DNA of 64,000 nucleotides from positions 11,526-75,525 of the forward strand of contig CAZRSF010000023.1 in the NCBI GenBank assembly GCA_964602655.1, in the 5' to 3' direction. A program made the translations under genes and the position numbers. Shown piece after piece: positions 1 through 10,400 of this stretch. How positions within the stretch are numbered: the first letter of the stretch is position 1; every line of letters starts with the position of its first letter. The notes under the pieces are model-generated. The model saw only the letters and a program-made list of their open reading frames with translations, searched no databases and had not been told where the DNA came from. Source of the stretch: Moduliflexus sp964602655. GTDB taxonomy: Bacteria; Moduliflexota; Moduliflexia; Moduliflexales; Moduliflexaceae.

Positions 1-329
1 TGCCAGACGGCGGAGGTTTCTATAATCATGTTATCGGGCGCGTGCAGCATGTCGAGCGCGATAGTTTGCCCTTCGCAGGCCAATTGCAGGAAATAATGAA
101 GCGAATACGCTTCCATGTCAACGTCATCCGAGGTGTTACGCTCGCGATCAGGGCGGGTCGAAAAAGAATAACTCTTCGGAATTCGCCCTAATAAAATGGC
201 GTCTTTCGATGGCAGAAACACGCCTTTGTAGTCGGTATCCGATTGCGGCGTCGCCGTGCCATAGAGATGCGAACCGACCTGAATTTTGACGAGATAACTC
301 AGCGCAGGAAAATGTTTATTAACCGTCAA
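1..329 (-). CDS. Predicted nucleotidyltransferase, COG3541/YcgL-like (partial, runs off left edge)
   Basis: The reverse strand reads as an uninterrupted frame whose N-terminal part carries GSHLYGTATPQSDTDYKGVF. This is the GS-x-SD-x-D metal and nucleotide-binding signature of the polymerase-beta-like nucleotidyltransferase superfamily, in the form typical of COG3541. The two aspartates after the serine would bind catalytic magnesium. The substrate is unknown for the family. The C-terminal part lies outside the window. The start is uncertain: a TTG at 329 is the most family-like choice, but no clear Shine-Dalgarno (SD) sequence precedes it, and the DNA just upstream (about 350-373) is a dispersed repeat. 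It follows the oligopeptide importer on the same strand. Confidence 0.75.
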   Translation of the reverse strand, partial: MTVNKHFPALSYLVKIQVGSHLYGTATPQSDTDYKGVFLPSKDAILLGRIPKSYSFSTRPDRERNTSDDVDMEAYSLHYFLQLACEGQTIALDMLHAPDNMIIETSAVW

Positions 330-349
330 TGATTTTTCAAACAGAAGTA

Positions 350-373
350 CAAAAGCAAGCTTTTGCGCTCCTG
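350..373. repeat. Dispersed palindromic repeat, family F (GCAAAAGCTTGCTTTTGC type)
   Basis: A short palindrome centred on AAGCAAGCTTTTGC followed by GCTCCTG. Related copies lie at 15719-15748 and 44298-44376, and a diverged form at 62998-63045. It occupies the gap between the permease stop codon and the nucleotidyltransferase start. Confidence 0.6.
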
Positions 374-377
374 TTCT

Positions 378-1412
378 TTAATTATGAATCAACGAGTTCA
401 GCGATTTCGGGTCGAACGCTTCCCGTACCGCTTCGCCGATGAACGTGACGAGCAAGAGCGTAAAAAACAACGCACCGATGGGCGACAACGAAAGCCAGTA
501 TGAATAAATGTTTGCCATCCCCTGCCCCATCAATTCGCCCCAACTCGGCGTCGGCGCGGGCAGACCGAAGCCAAGAAAATCGAGCGAAGTCAGCGCGAAA
601 ATGTCGCCGACCAACATAAACGGAATCAGCGTGATAATCGGAATCAGCGAATTGGGCAGAATGTGCCTGAAAATAATGCTGAGATCACTTGCACCCAGGG
701 CTTTCGCGGCCTGCACGTAGTCTTTCGATTTTTCCCGTAGCACTTCGCCGCGCATGTAATACGTAATCCCCATCCAGCCGAATGTCGTCAAAATAATCAC
801 CAACCAGAAATAACTCGGCTCGAAAATCGAGGTAATGATAATCACCAAATAGAGTGTCGGAATCGTTGACCAGATTTCGATCAGCCGTTGCACCGTCAGG
901 TCGAAGCGCCCGCCGTAATAGCCCTGCAACGCGCCGACAAATACGCCAAGAATCAAACTGAAAAACGACACTTTCAAGCCAAAACTCATCGAAATCCGAA
1001 AGCCGTACAACAGACGGACGAACACGTCGCGCCCGCGATCATCCGTGCCGAGCCAATGCTCCCAGCTTGGCGGATGCGGCGGCGAACCGGGCAGATCGCG
1101 CAGCGATTCGGTCGGACTGTATGGCAGCGGCGGCATTACGACGACATTGCCGCTTCCATCTGCTCGGAATTGCGCTTGCAAGGTGCGATAATCCGGCTCG
1201 GCGGAGTCTGTGCCGCCGAATGTCGTCGCAGGAAAATATTGAAATGTCGGGAAATAATATTCCCCCTGATAACGCACAAAGAGCGGCTTATTGTTGGCGA
1301 GAAACTCTAAGCCGAATGATATGAGATACAGCGCGAGGACAACAATCAGCGAATAATATCCGCGCCGAATGCTTTTGAATTTGCGAAAGCGTTTGTTCGA
1401 AAGTTCTGACAT
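378..1412 (-). CDS. yejE: Oligopeptide ABC transporter permease, YejE/DppC-like
   Basis: This is an inner-membrane permease subunit of a peptide importer. The N-terminus has the YejE pattern: basic residues, a first transmembrane helix, then a periplasmic segment with NNKPLFVRYQGEYYFPTF. The binding-protein-dependent transport domain follows, with the cytoplasmic EAA loop around AAKALGASDLSIIFRHILPN, which contacts the ATPase. The length of 344 aa fits the family. I start at the ATG at 1412, because the 15 codons upstream are translated repeat DNA (1423-1451). It is third in a minus-strand operon after the binding protein and the first permease. No ATPase gene follows; the next gene is a nucleotidyltransferase. 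The peptide specificity is not visible. Confidence 0.92.
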   Translation of the reverse strand: MSELSNKRFRKFKSIRRGYYSLIVVLALYLISFGLEFLANNKPLFVRYQGEYYFPTFQYFPATTFGGTDSAEPDYRTLQAQFRADGSGNVVVMPPLPYSPTESLRDLPGSPPHPPSWEHWLGTDDRGRDVFVRLLYGFRISMSFGLKVSFFSLILGVFVGALQGYYGGRFDLTVQRLIEIWSTIPTLYLVIIITSIFEPSYFWLVIILTTFGWMGITYYMRGEVLREKSKDYVQAAKALGASDLSIIFRHILPNSLIPIITLIPFMLVGDIFALTSLDFLGFGLPAPTPSWGELMGQGMANIYSYWLSLSPIGALFFTLLLVTFIGEAVREAFDPKSLNSLIHN

Positions 1413-1422
1413 AGCGAAAGGC

Positions 1423-1451
1423 AACCCATCCCAACCCCTCCCAGGAGGGGA
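1423..1451. repeat. Dispersed repeat, family D (CCCCTCCTGGGAGGGG + GGTTGGGGGTGGGTT)
   Basis: A short palindrome with a G-rich tail, inverted here relative to most copies. Other copies lie at 49053-49084, 49109-49140, 56171-56200, 56229-56260, 59205-59236 and 59244-59274, with a shorter relative at 47717-47752. It sits between the two permease genes and creates a spurious N-terminal extension (SPPGRGW) on the downstream ORF. Confidence 0.85.
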
Positions 1452-1459
1452 AATCATGT

Positions 1460-2488
1460 TTACCGAAAATCAATACGCGGATCGATCAGGATGTAACAGA
1501 CATCCGACAAAATATTACCAAGCAGCGACAACAGGCTCGAAATGACGAGAATGCCGAGGACGACGGGATAGTCGCGATCCACAATCGCCGTATAACCTAA
1601 TAAGCCCATGCCGTCAATATTGAAAACTTTTTCAATCAAAAACGATCCGGCTAAAATAATCGAAAGAAAATGGCCGAAGCCGGTGGCAAGCGGGATCAGG
1701 GAATTTCGCAGCGCATGTTTATACACAATCACGCGGCCTGTCAATCCTTTCGCAAACGCGGTCAACACGTAATCCTGCGTCAATTGCTCTAACAGCGAAT
1801 TTTTCATCAGAATCGTCAGCGTGGCAAATGAGGAAATCATGTAGCAGATGACTGGCAAAATCGTGTGATGCAGCAAATCCCAAACTTTTCCCAAAAAAGA
1901 CAATTCTGAAAAACTGTCCGAAACGAAACCGCCGAGGGGAAACAGATTCCAAAAGCTGCCGCCGCCAAACAGCACAAGCAACACGATGCCGAGGGCAAAG
2001 CCGGGCGTAGCGTACCCGACAAACACAAACACGCTGGTAGCGGTATCGAACAGACTTTTATGTTTGACGGCCTTCATCACGCCGAGCGGAATACAGACGA
2101 GATAACTCAGGAAAAACCCGATCAGGCCGAAATATAACGACACCGGCAAGCGCGATTCGATCACATCCCAGACGGGATCGCCGTAAATGTAGGATGTGCC
2201 GAGGTCTAAACGCAAGATATTCCAGAGCCAGAGGCCGTAACGCGCCAATATCGGCTTATCGAAGCCGTAATTCTCGCGCATCTGCTCAATCGCGTCGGCG
2301 GTCAGTTCGGAACTGACAACGCCGCCGCTTGTGCCGCCTTCGCCGAGCGCGCCGCCCATGCGAATCTGGCGAATCGCCTGCTCGATCGGGCCGCCGGGAA
2401 CGATGTGCATGATGATGAAACTGACGAGCGTGATGCCAAGGAAGGTGGGGATAATCAATAACAATCGCCGGATGAAATATGCTCGCAT
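1460..2488 (-). CDS. yejB: Oligopeptide ABC transporter permease, YejB/DppB-like
   Basis: This is the first permease subunit of the peptide importer. It has the DppB/YejB start MRAYFIRRLLLIIPTFLGIT and the HIVPGGP motif near residue 30. Several hydrophobic helices follow, then an EAA loop with TAFAKGLTGRVIVYKHALRN. The length of 342 aa matches the family. An upstream GTG at 2506 is also in frame, but it lies inside the palindromic repeat at 2498-2530, so I take the ATG at 2488. It is co-directional with the binding protein upstream and YejE downstream, with about 50 nt gaps filled by repeat DNA. Confidence 0.93.
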   Translation of the reverse strand: MRAYFIRRLLLIIPTFLGITLVSFIIMHIVPGGPIEQAIRQIRMGGALGEGGTSGGVVSSELTADAIEQMRENYGFDKPILARYGLWLWNILRLDLGTSYIYGDPVWDVIESRLPVSLYFGLIGFFLSYLVCIPLGVMKAVKHKSLFDTATSVFVFVGYATPGFALGIVLLVLFGGGSFWNLFPLGGFVSDSFSELSFLGKVWDLLHHTILPVICYMISSFATLTILMKNSLLEQLTQDYVLTAFAKGLTGRVIVYKHALRNSLIPLATGFGHFLSIILAGSFLIEKVFNIDGMGLLGYTAIVDRDYPVVLGILVISSLLSLLGNILSDVCYILIDPRIDFR

Positions 2489-2497
2489 AAGAAAGAC

Positions 2498-2530
2498 AGA
2501 CCTCACAGGTTTTCGAAACCTGTGAGGTCT
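2498..2530. repeat. Palindromic repeat, family A (AGACCTCACAGGTTTT...)
   Basis: A near-perfect 33-nt palindrome with arms AGACCTCACAGGTTT and AACCTGTGAGGTCT. It ends 10 nt upstream of the yejB ATG. Other copies lie at 30857-30892, 32121-32153, 56521-56554 and 63972-64000. Confidence 0.9.
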
Positions 2531-2542
2531 TTGTTCGAAGTC

Positions 2543-4303
2543 CTATTTGTTATCCCAGTAATGCACGTCAGTTTCGCCGACAGGCAAGGCGGTTTTCGCC
2601 TTCATCGCCTCTGTTAATTGCTGTTCTTTCTCCGCATCATACCACCAGAGCGACACAATATCGTTATAATTGCCAAATTTACTCAGATACGACTCTGGCA
2701 TCCCAAACTTATCCCAATACAGAATCCTCGTAAACGGCGCGAACCACCCAAGTATGTAAGGATGCTCGTTATACACCAGCCCGTCAAGCTCTTGCAGCGC
2801 GGCGATCCGTTCTTCCAGATCAAACATCAACGGATACTGATCGAGAATTTCATCCACACGCGGAATTTTCAAGCCGGTCACGTTATTCGTTTCATGAATA
2901 TCTGCGTATTTCGAATGATAGTTGGCTTCAGGATTCGGGAAGATCATCCCTCCCCAGGCCAGACTTGCCAGATCAAAATTCCAATCATCTACCAGTTTAT
3001 ACATCGCCGCATAATCGAGTTGCTTCAATTTCAAATCAATGCCAGCTTTTCTCAAATCTTCCTGAAAAATCGTCAGATATCGCTCAAGCGTTTTCTCTCC
3101 GTATAAAACTGTCGTCGAAAACGGCATCCCATCTTTTGTCAAAATGCCTTCAGCATTTCTCTCCTTCCAGCCTGCTTCTGTCAGCAACTCTTGCGCTTTT
3201 TGCGGATTATACTCGATTTTTTCGTTCTTCGGGTTTTCATATAGAGAATTGGGGAAATACGAATAGGTGTTCTGATATTCATTGAAAAATAATTTTTCCA
3301 TGAATACCTCTCGATTAAAAAGATACGCCAGTGCTTTTCTCACTCGCGCATCGTCAAACGGCGGGCGGCGCATATTCAAGGCCAGGCCGGATACGCCATT
3401 CGGCTCAAACGTAAACACCTTGCGTTTTTGAATCCAGCCCTGTCGAACTTTATCAATATCGGTTTCTTCGACCCATTGTTTCGCAATTCTCGCCAAATAA
3501 GCATCAAATTCACCCTTTTTGAACTTTTCGAAGATCATTGTTTCATCTCGGACAACGACAAATTTAATTTGATCAAAATTGTATAGCCCGAGGTTTTCAC
3601 GCAAATCTTTGCCCCAGAAATCGTCACGACGAGAAAAAACAATATTGTTCCCTTTTTTGAATGACTCCAGTTTATACGGGCCGGAACCATTCGGCAGATC
3701 CCAATTCAACTCTTCTACATAATTTTTGCCGCGATAGGTATGCGCCGGGAAAATAGACAGATTCGCGCCGCAGAAAATGAAATTGCGCCAGTGCAGGGTT
3801 TTTGCGACGAATTTGATGGTGCGCTCATCCACGATTTCCGGTTTCTCGAACAATCGCCCGAACAAGTCGGCAGAATACGGATCTTGCGTGTTGGGATCGA
3901 TCACCAATTCGAATGAAAACACCACATCTTCCGGCGTTACCGGCTGCCCATCCGCCCAGCGAGCATTCGGATTCAACCGGAAGAGAAAGGTTTTGTTATC
4001 TTCTTTGATTTCCCAGGCATCTGCTAAACTCGGCACGAATTCCAATGTATTCGGATGGACGGAAACCAACGTTTGATAGACTAATCCGCTCATCAAATTA
4101 GTCAACCACGTATTTGAATTGGGTCCATAAAACCGAAAAGTCGCAGGATAGCTGATCGTTGCATAACTCAGGCTACCGCCTTTTTTGGCGTTCGCATCGC
4201 CAATCAGGGGAAATGACTCATTGGTCGTCCATTCCGCGCTGCTGCTTGACGCCAGCGCACACGCCAGACTTATGAGAATCACACAATTCGTTACAAATCT
4301 CAT
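2543..4303 (-). CDS. yejA: Periplasmic oligopeptide-binding protein, YejA-like (SBP family 5)
   Basis: This secreted substrate-binding protein feeds the YejB/YejE permease pair. The ATG at 4303 gives a classic signal peptide (MRFVTNCVILISLACALASS, cleavage near SSSA-EW). An AAAGGAGAG SD sequence lies 9 nt upstream, so the 14 extra codons of the longer frame are not needed. The mature protein has family-5 features: SLSYATISYPATFRFYGPN near the start, LADAWEIKEDNKTFLFRLNP in the first lobe and RKALAYLFNREVFMEKLFFN in the second. The length of 586 aa fits YejA. Peptide or microcin C-like substrates are known for the family, but nothing here fixes the ligand. Confidence 0.93.
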   Translation of the reverse strand: MRFVTNCVILISLACALASSSSAEWTTNESFPLIGDANAKKGGSLSYATISYPATFRFYGPNSNTWLTNLMSGLVYQTLVSVHPNTLEFVPSLADAWEIKEDNKTFLFRLNPNARWADGQPVTPEDVVFSFELVIDPNTQDPYSADLFGRLFEKPEIVDERTIKFVAKTLHWRNFIFCGANLSIFPAHTYRGKNYVEELNWDLPNGSGPYKLESFKKGNNIVFSRRDDFWGKDLRENLGLYNFDQIKFVVVRDETMIFEKFKKGEFDAYLARIAKQWVEETDIDKVRQGWIQKRKVFTFEPNGVSGLALNMRRPPFDDARVRKALAYLFNREVFMEKLFFNEYQNTYSYFPNSLYENPKNEKIEYNPQKAQELLTEAGWKERNAEGILTKDGMPFSTTVLYGEKTLERYLTIFQEDLRKAGIDLKLKQLDYAAMYKLVDDWNFDLASLAWGGMIFPNPEANYHSKYADIHETNNVTGLKIPRVDEILDQYPLMFDLEERIAALQELDGLVYNEHPYILGWFAPFTRILYWDKFGMPESYLSKFGNYNDIVSLWWYDAEKEQQLTEAMKAKTALPVGETDVHYWDNK

Positions 4304-4421
4304 ACGCGCATACTCTCCTTTTCTCTGCTTATCATTGATAACCATATTTTCTGATCGTGTTTACGTCTGCTCTCCTATTCTGTCAATCTGCCGCGTCGAA
4401 AAGTTGGAATTTTCTCGAAAA

Positions 4422-7400
4422 TTATTCCTTTCGCAGCGCGAATTCTTGTTCCTGGAACAGCCCGGAAATCCTGATAAAATCTTCGTACAGGAGATAGCCT
4501 TCTTTCTGTATGACGATTTTATATTCCCCGTTCGATAGGCTGCTGACCTTAAACGCGCCTAACGAATCCGTGACGAATTTGAGCGGCTGCGGCGTTCCGG
4601 TGTTTTTTTCTGTGTCAGGAACGACGGTGTCCGTATAAAGCAAGTCGCTCACCGGCGTCAGCGTGATCTGCGCGTCGCTGATCGGAATCGTCTGCACGTC
4701 TTTATCTACGACCTTTCCGTAGAGATAATTCATCGGAAAGAGCAGGGTCGTGTATGTAATGGTCTGGTTCGGCAGCGTGGGAATTTTAAAGGTAAACAGT
4801 TCCCGAAGTTCGTCTTTCTCCACGATAAAATGCCCTTTTTGCCGCTCTAAAAAACGCGCGTCATCAATCAGCAAGCGCTGCTCGAATTGACCGGTCGCAG
4901 AATCAGTCGTCGTGCGTAATTTCTGCTGTTCCGCGTCAAAAAACTCTTCGAAAACGACATTCGCGTCGCCGACAGGCTGCTGTAGAATATCCTTGACCGT
5001 CCCTTTGATCGTCACATAATGCGGCAGCGTAAAACGCAACGCAATGTGGTTGCCGTCGCGGATGCTGATTGCGCGGTGTTCTTCTTGATAGCCTGGCTTG
5101 CTTACGGTAATTCGAAACTGCCCGTTCGGAAGATCGTCGCTTTTGCAAAACCCGTTTTGATCGGTTTTGAAGCGTTGCGCCAGCCCGGACGGCACAGATT
5201 CGACTTTCACCGACACATCGGGCAGCGTACTGCCGGAGACGTCAGTGACGACGAACGACAGAAAGTTAATCGGCAGACGAATTTCGCCCAAATCATACGA
5301 CTCCGGTTTTTCAGGCAGCTTAAACACGACCGGTACGCGATATTTATTGTTCCAACTGATCTGCACACGTTCATTACCGATGTCGTTCACTTCCAACCGC
5401 GCCTCGAACTTGCCGGTCAAATCAGAATGTTTTTCGCGTTCGATACTGCGTTCCTGGCCGAATTCGATGACCGGATCGTTGACGCCGCTGCCGTTGCCGT
5501 TGGTGGCAATTCCGGTAATCCAGACATAGTGCTGCAACCGAAAACTTTTAGTTTCGCTGACGACACCGCCCGCAACATTCACGCGCACCCGCTCGGACGA
5601 CTTATAGCCATCTTCGGCGACGCTGATTTCATACCCGCCATCCAGTAGCAATTGACCTTCATACAGGCCGTTGCCAATCTCTTTCGCTTCAATGTTCAGG
5701 CCGCTTTCGATGTAGTTTAAGTTCACTGCCGCATCTGTAATCCCATCTCCCGACAAATTTTTGACTTCGATTGGAATAAAATTTACCGGCAGTGTGATAC
5801 GTTGAAAATCAACGGTTTTGGGTATTTCTGGCAATAAAAACTCCACGCTGCGGGCATAATCGCCATGCTCGCCTTTCCAGGCGATGTTGAGTTGCTCTGT
5901 CCCCTGTTCGTTCACTAAGACGTCGGCTGAAAAATTACCGGATGCGTCAATCGTCACGCTGTCTGAAATCAGCCGACTATGCCCGCCAAGCAATGACAGA
6001 GAGATGTCTGAGGCCATTTGCTGCCCTTTTCCATCAACTGCTGTTCCCTGAATTTTGACATAATAGGGAAGTTCGAACGTCAATGGCGCATCGCTCTGTT
6101 CGATGTCGGAAGATACGACGATTTGCTCGCGCTGCGCAGCCTGATACCCATCTTTAGACACGCTCACCGAATACGTTCCATTCGGCAGGTTTTGGCCTTC
6201 ATACAAACCGCTGTTCACTTCTTTCGCCAGAAATTCCCGCTTCTGTTCATCAATGAACGTCACCTTCACCCCCGAAAGCCCTCGTCCTGCAATATCATTG
6301 ACGGTGACATCATAAAAATTAGCGGGCAGCGCGAGCATCCCCACGTTCATCATCTGCGGCAAATCCGGCAGCAGAAAATCGTATGTCAATTCGAACGGCG
6401 GGTTGTCTGATGACACAGAATCGCTCCATGACACGGTGATTTTTTCTTGCAGCGTATTGGCTGATGAGCCTGAGACCAGCGCATCAACGCGAAAACTTCC
6501 GTCCGCGCCGGTCGTAATCGCCTCATCCGGTCGCAATAACGCGCTATTCAGTCCGGCCAGCGCCACATTCGCGCCTGCGACGCCTTCGCCTTTTCGGTTA
6601 ACAACCGAACCAAGCACCGTGACATAATGCGGCAGCGCAAAACGTTGTTCTGCTGTGGTTTCCCCCTCTTTGACAGCAAATGTGCCAGTCATCTCCCGAT
6701 ACCCATCTTTATGAATTGTGACTGCGTAGCTGCCATCCAGCAATTCCCGCGCTTCGTACAGGCCACTCCCGAATGCGCTGGCTAATAAGGCCGTTTCAGA
6801 GGCATCATTCTCTCGCCGCAACCGAATATCAACGCCAGACAATCCCTGGCCTAAAATGTTGGTAATCTTAAACGGCGCAAAATTAATCGGCAGACGAACG
6901 TCGTCCGAAAGAGACAAGTCCGAGTCCGGCGTATCTGGCAGTAAAAACGAAAAATCTTTGGCATAAACATTATTCCAGACCGCTTTCGCCTGCTGAAGTC
7001 CGGCGGTTTTTACCAGAATCTTGACCCGAAACATCCCGCGAATATCAGTCGTCACTGGCGTATTTTGCGGAGTGTCTTGCGCCGCCGTCAGTGAAAGAAT
7101 CGTATTTTCTTTGGTGGTGAATTCCAATTGCGCGTTGGCGACGCCATCGCCTTTTCCTTCCGAAACGATGCCCGAAAGCGTGACGTAATGCGGCATCGTA
7201 AACTGGGTTTCAGCGACAACTTCACCGCCGTTGACAGTGATCTCCGTTTGCTGCGTTTGATACCCATCTTTTTTCACGATGACCTGATAGTCGCCGTCTT
7301 TCACGTATTGCCCTTCATATTTGCCCTCGCCAATATACGCGATGTCAATCGGCGCATGGCCGCCGTTCGCCGCGTTACTTTCCGCGTTCACAGGAACAAT

Positions 7401-10400
7401 AGACACCTCCGCCTCTTCAATCGGTCGTCCGACGACATCCTGAATGCGCATCGGAATAAAATTTATCGGCAGTCGCATGTCACCAAAATCCTGTTCACCC
7501 GGTTGGTTCAGCGGGATGAATTTTTTGAACAGTTCGAACGGCGCTCGATTGGCTTCATTTCGGACACGATAGGCTAAATTCAGCGCGTCTTCGCCATTTC
7601 CGATGACTTGCACTCGTGTGGCAAAATTACCGGCGGCATCGGTTTCGATCATCTCGGCGCTTTGCAAGGTCGTTTTCTGATCAAGATGCACCACCGCATT
7701 CGACACACCGCGCCCTTTTCCATCTATAATGCGCCCCTTAATCGTGACAACATGCGGAAGCTCTATCGCCAAATTCGACATCATTTGCCCGTCTTTAACG
7801 GCAATCTCAGGATACTCCCGCTGATTATAGCCATCTTTCTGGACAATCACGATATACGACTGATTCGGCAATTCAGGGCTTTCATACGTTCCCGCGTCGA
7901 TCTCCTGGCCTGTGTACATGGATTCGATAGACGCGCTGGCCGTCTGTTTCGGGGCAAACGACACCAATGTTCCGGAAAGCGGTTGATTATAAATATCCAC
8001 AATACGCACACTGATGAAATTAATCGGGAGGCGAATCGCGTCAAGCGTGACTTGTTCAGGCGCGAACGGTAGCTTGAGCGGCAGCGAGGTCGTATAGATG
8101 TCATTCCATACGATATCCAGCGTTTCAGAGCCAACGTCTGTCACGAGCGCCTCCAGCGTGAAACTGCCGTCTTCTCTCGTGCGAAACGGCTGGCAATTCT
8201 GAAGTTTTTTGGGGTCTCTGATCGAAACCAGCGCATCGTGGACGCCGTTCGATTTCCCGTTGACCACCACTCCGCTGATGGTGATACGATGTAAAAATTT
8301 AGGCGCGACCACATCGCGTTTATGCTCTCCGCCAGACAGAAAAATATTCGACAATGTGATAGATTGATACTGATCTTTGGAAATCTCGATGTCATAGACG
8401 CCATCGAAGAGTTCTTCGCCTTCATAATTGCCGTTATCATTATCGCGGGCTTCGATGATGTTTCCGCTCGCGCGATGGTGTAATTTCACAAGCGCTCCCG
8501 GCACGCCGGTGGCGGCGACGCTTTTGATTTCAAGCGACAGGTAGTTGATCGGAAGCAGCGTCTGGTCGTCTGAAAGCGTCACTTCTTGCGGTTCTGCCGG
8601 CAAATCAATCCACAATGGCTTGCGGAATGCGCCATGTTTTCCTTGCCACGAAATTTCTCCCGTTTCTCTTCCGGTATCCCGAACTAACAGCCGCGCTTCG
8701 AATGCGCCGTCCGTCCCGGAAATCACTTTGTCTTCAATCAGCGTTTTCGAATTGGCAAAGGCAATGACAGCGGCGGACACCCCTTCCCGCTTGCCATCAA
8801 GCACGTGTCCTTTGACGATGATATAATGATTCAATTGACACGCCACGTCCTGTTGTTCTCCGAATTGCACGCCTAAGACCCGCGTCGTTGTTTGATAGGC
8901 ATCCTTGCTGACGCTGACCGTATAATTGCCATCCGGAATGCCTGCGCTGTCATATCTGCCGGGGGAAGTCTCGTGAAGCGTAAACGCCTCTTCTTCCACA
9001 TCATTTTCAAGCGTGACCAGGACGCCGGATAGCGGCTTTTTCGAAATATCGTTCACCTGCACGGTCACAAAATTAATCGGCAGCTTGAATGTGGCGCGCT
9101 GCTCTTCCGGGCCTCGCGCAAAATCCACATCAAACACCGTCGAGAACTGTTCATTCCAAGAAATCGCCAATTGCTCTTTTTCCGGGGCAGTCACCAGAAA
9201 CCGTGCGGTGAACAATCCGTGCTCATCCGTGTAAATAATCGGCGGTTCAGGCACATCAGGAGTCGCAGAGGCTTCGGGAGTTTGCGCACCAGCCTCTGCT
9301 TTCGACGGCTCAATCGGTTCATCCTGCTGTGCGACAGGCGGCGGAAGCAGCAATCTGCTGGCCAATGCTTTCGATTGAACCGCCGCATGAGCCACCGGTT
9401 CCATTTTACCATTCAGCACTTGCCCGGTCACGGTGACGTAATACCCCAATCGCACAGGCTGCGCCGATGAATGCGCGCCTCCGTTGACGCTGACATCTAA
9501 CGTCCGCTCAGTTTCGAACCCTTCTTTGGCAAACGAAAAGGTATAGTCACCATCAGGCAGATGCTGCGCTTGATAAATGCCAGGTTCGATCTCCTCGATT
9601 TTCAACGATTCAACGCTTTCCAGCGATTGCTGTTGAGCACGAATCCGCACATTCACGCCTTTCAGCAATTCGCCCCGAATATCGCTCACCGGGATCGTCA
9701 CAAAATTGACCGGCAGACGGGCTTCGCCGATATTCGTTGTGCCTTCTGGCTCGGCAGGCAGGTCGAATGCGCCTTGCGTCACGAATTTCTCGCCTTGCCA
9801 GGCGGCTTTCCAGGTTTCACGGCCTGTGCCGTTCACCAATAAGACGGTTGAAAATCGCCCGGTCTGGTCTGTGCGGCATTGCTCCAACTGCTCGCTGCCG
9901 TTTCCCCCGAAAAAGAGTTCGACATTCGGCACGCCCTCATCTTTTCCGTTCAAAATCGTCCCGGTAATGGTGGCATAATGCGGCAACGTGACTTTCCCGG
10001 CATCGGCCTGGCGACGCTCTTTGCCCACTGAAATATCCGGCACAATAATATTCTCTTTATACCCCGCTTTATTGACCGTAATATTATAGGTATCGTCATA
10101 CAAATCAAGACTTTCATACATCCCATTGCCTAATTCGACGCTTTTGGCGACAGCGCCTGAACGCGAGATGAACTGCACGTCCGCGCCCGGCAATCCGCGC
10201 CCGGATACATCGCTCACTTCGATGCGGATAAAATTCGCCGGAAGTTGGTACGCGCCGAGATCCATCGGCGAAAATTTATGAATCGGCTCTTTCGACAACT
10301 CAAAGCTTCCCGCAGCTTGATACTCATTGCCGCTTATTGGGCTTTTCCACACGATTGAAAAGGTTTCTTGCCCGACGCTGTCAGCTAACAGCGTCGCCTG

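Noticed and set aside
1413..1457. N-terminal extension MISPPGRGW of the YejE permease
   Set aside because: It is translated family D repeat DNA; YejE homologues begin near MSELSNKRFRKF.
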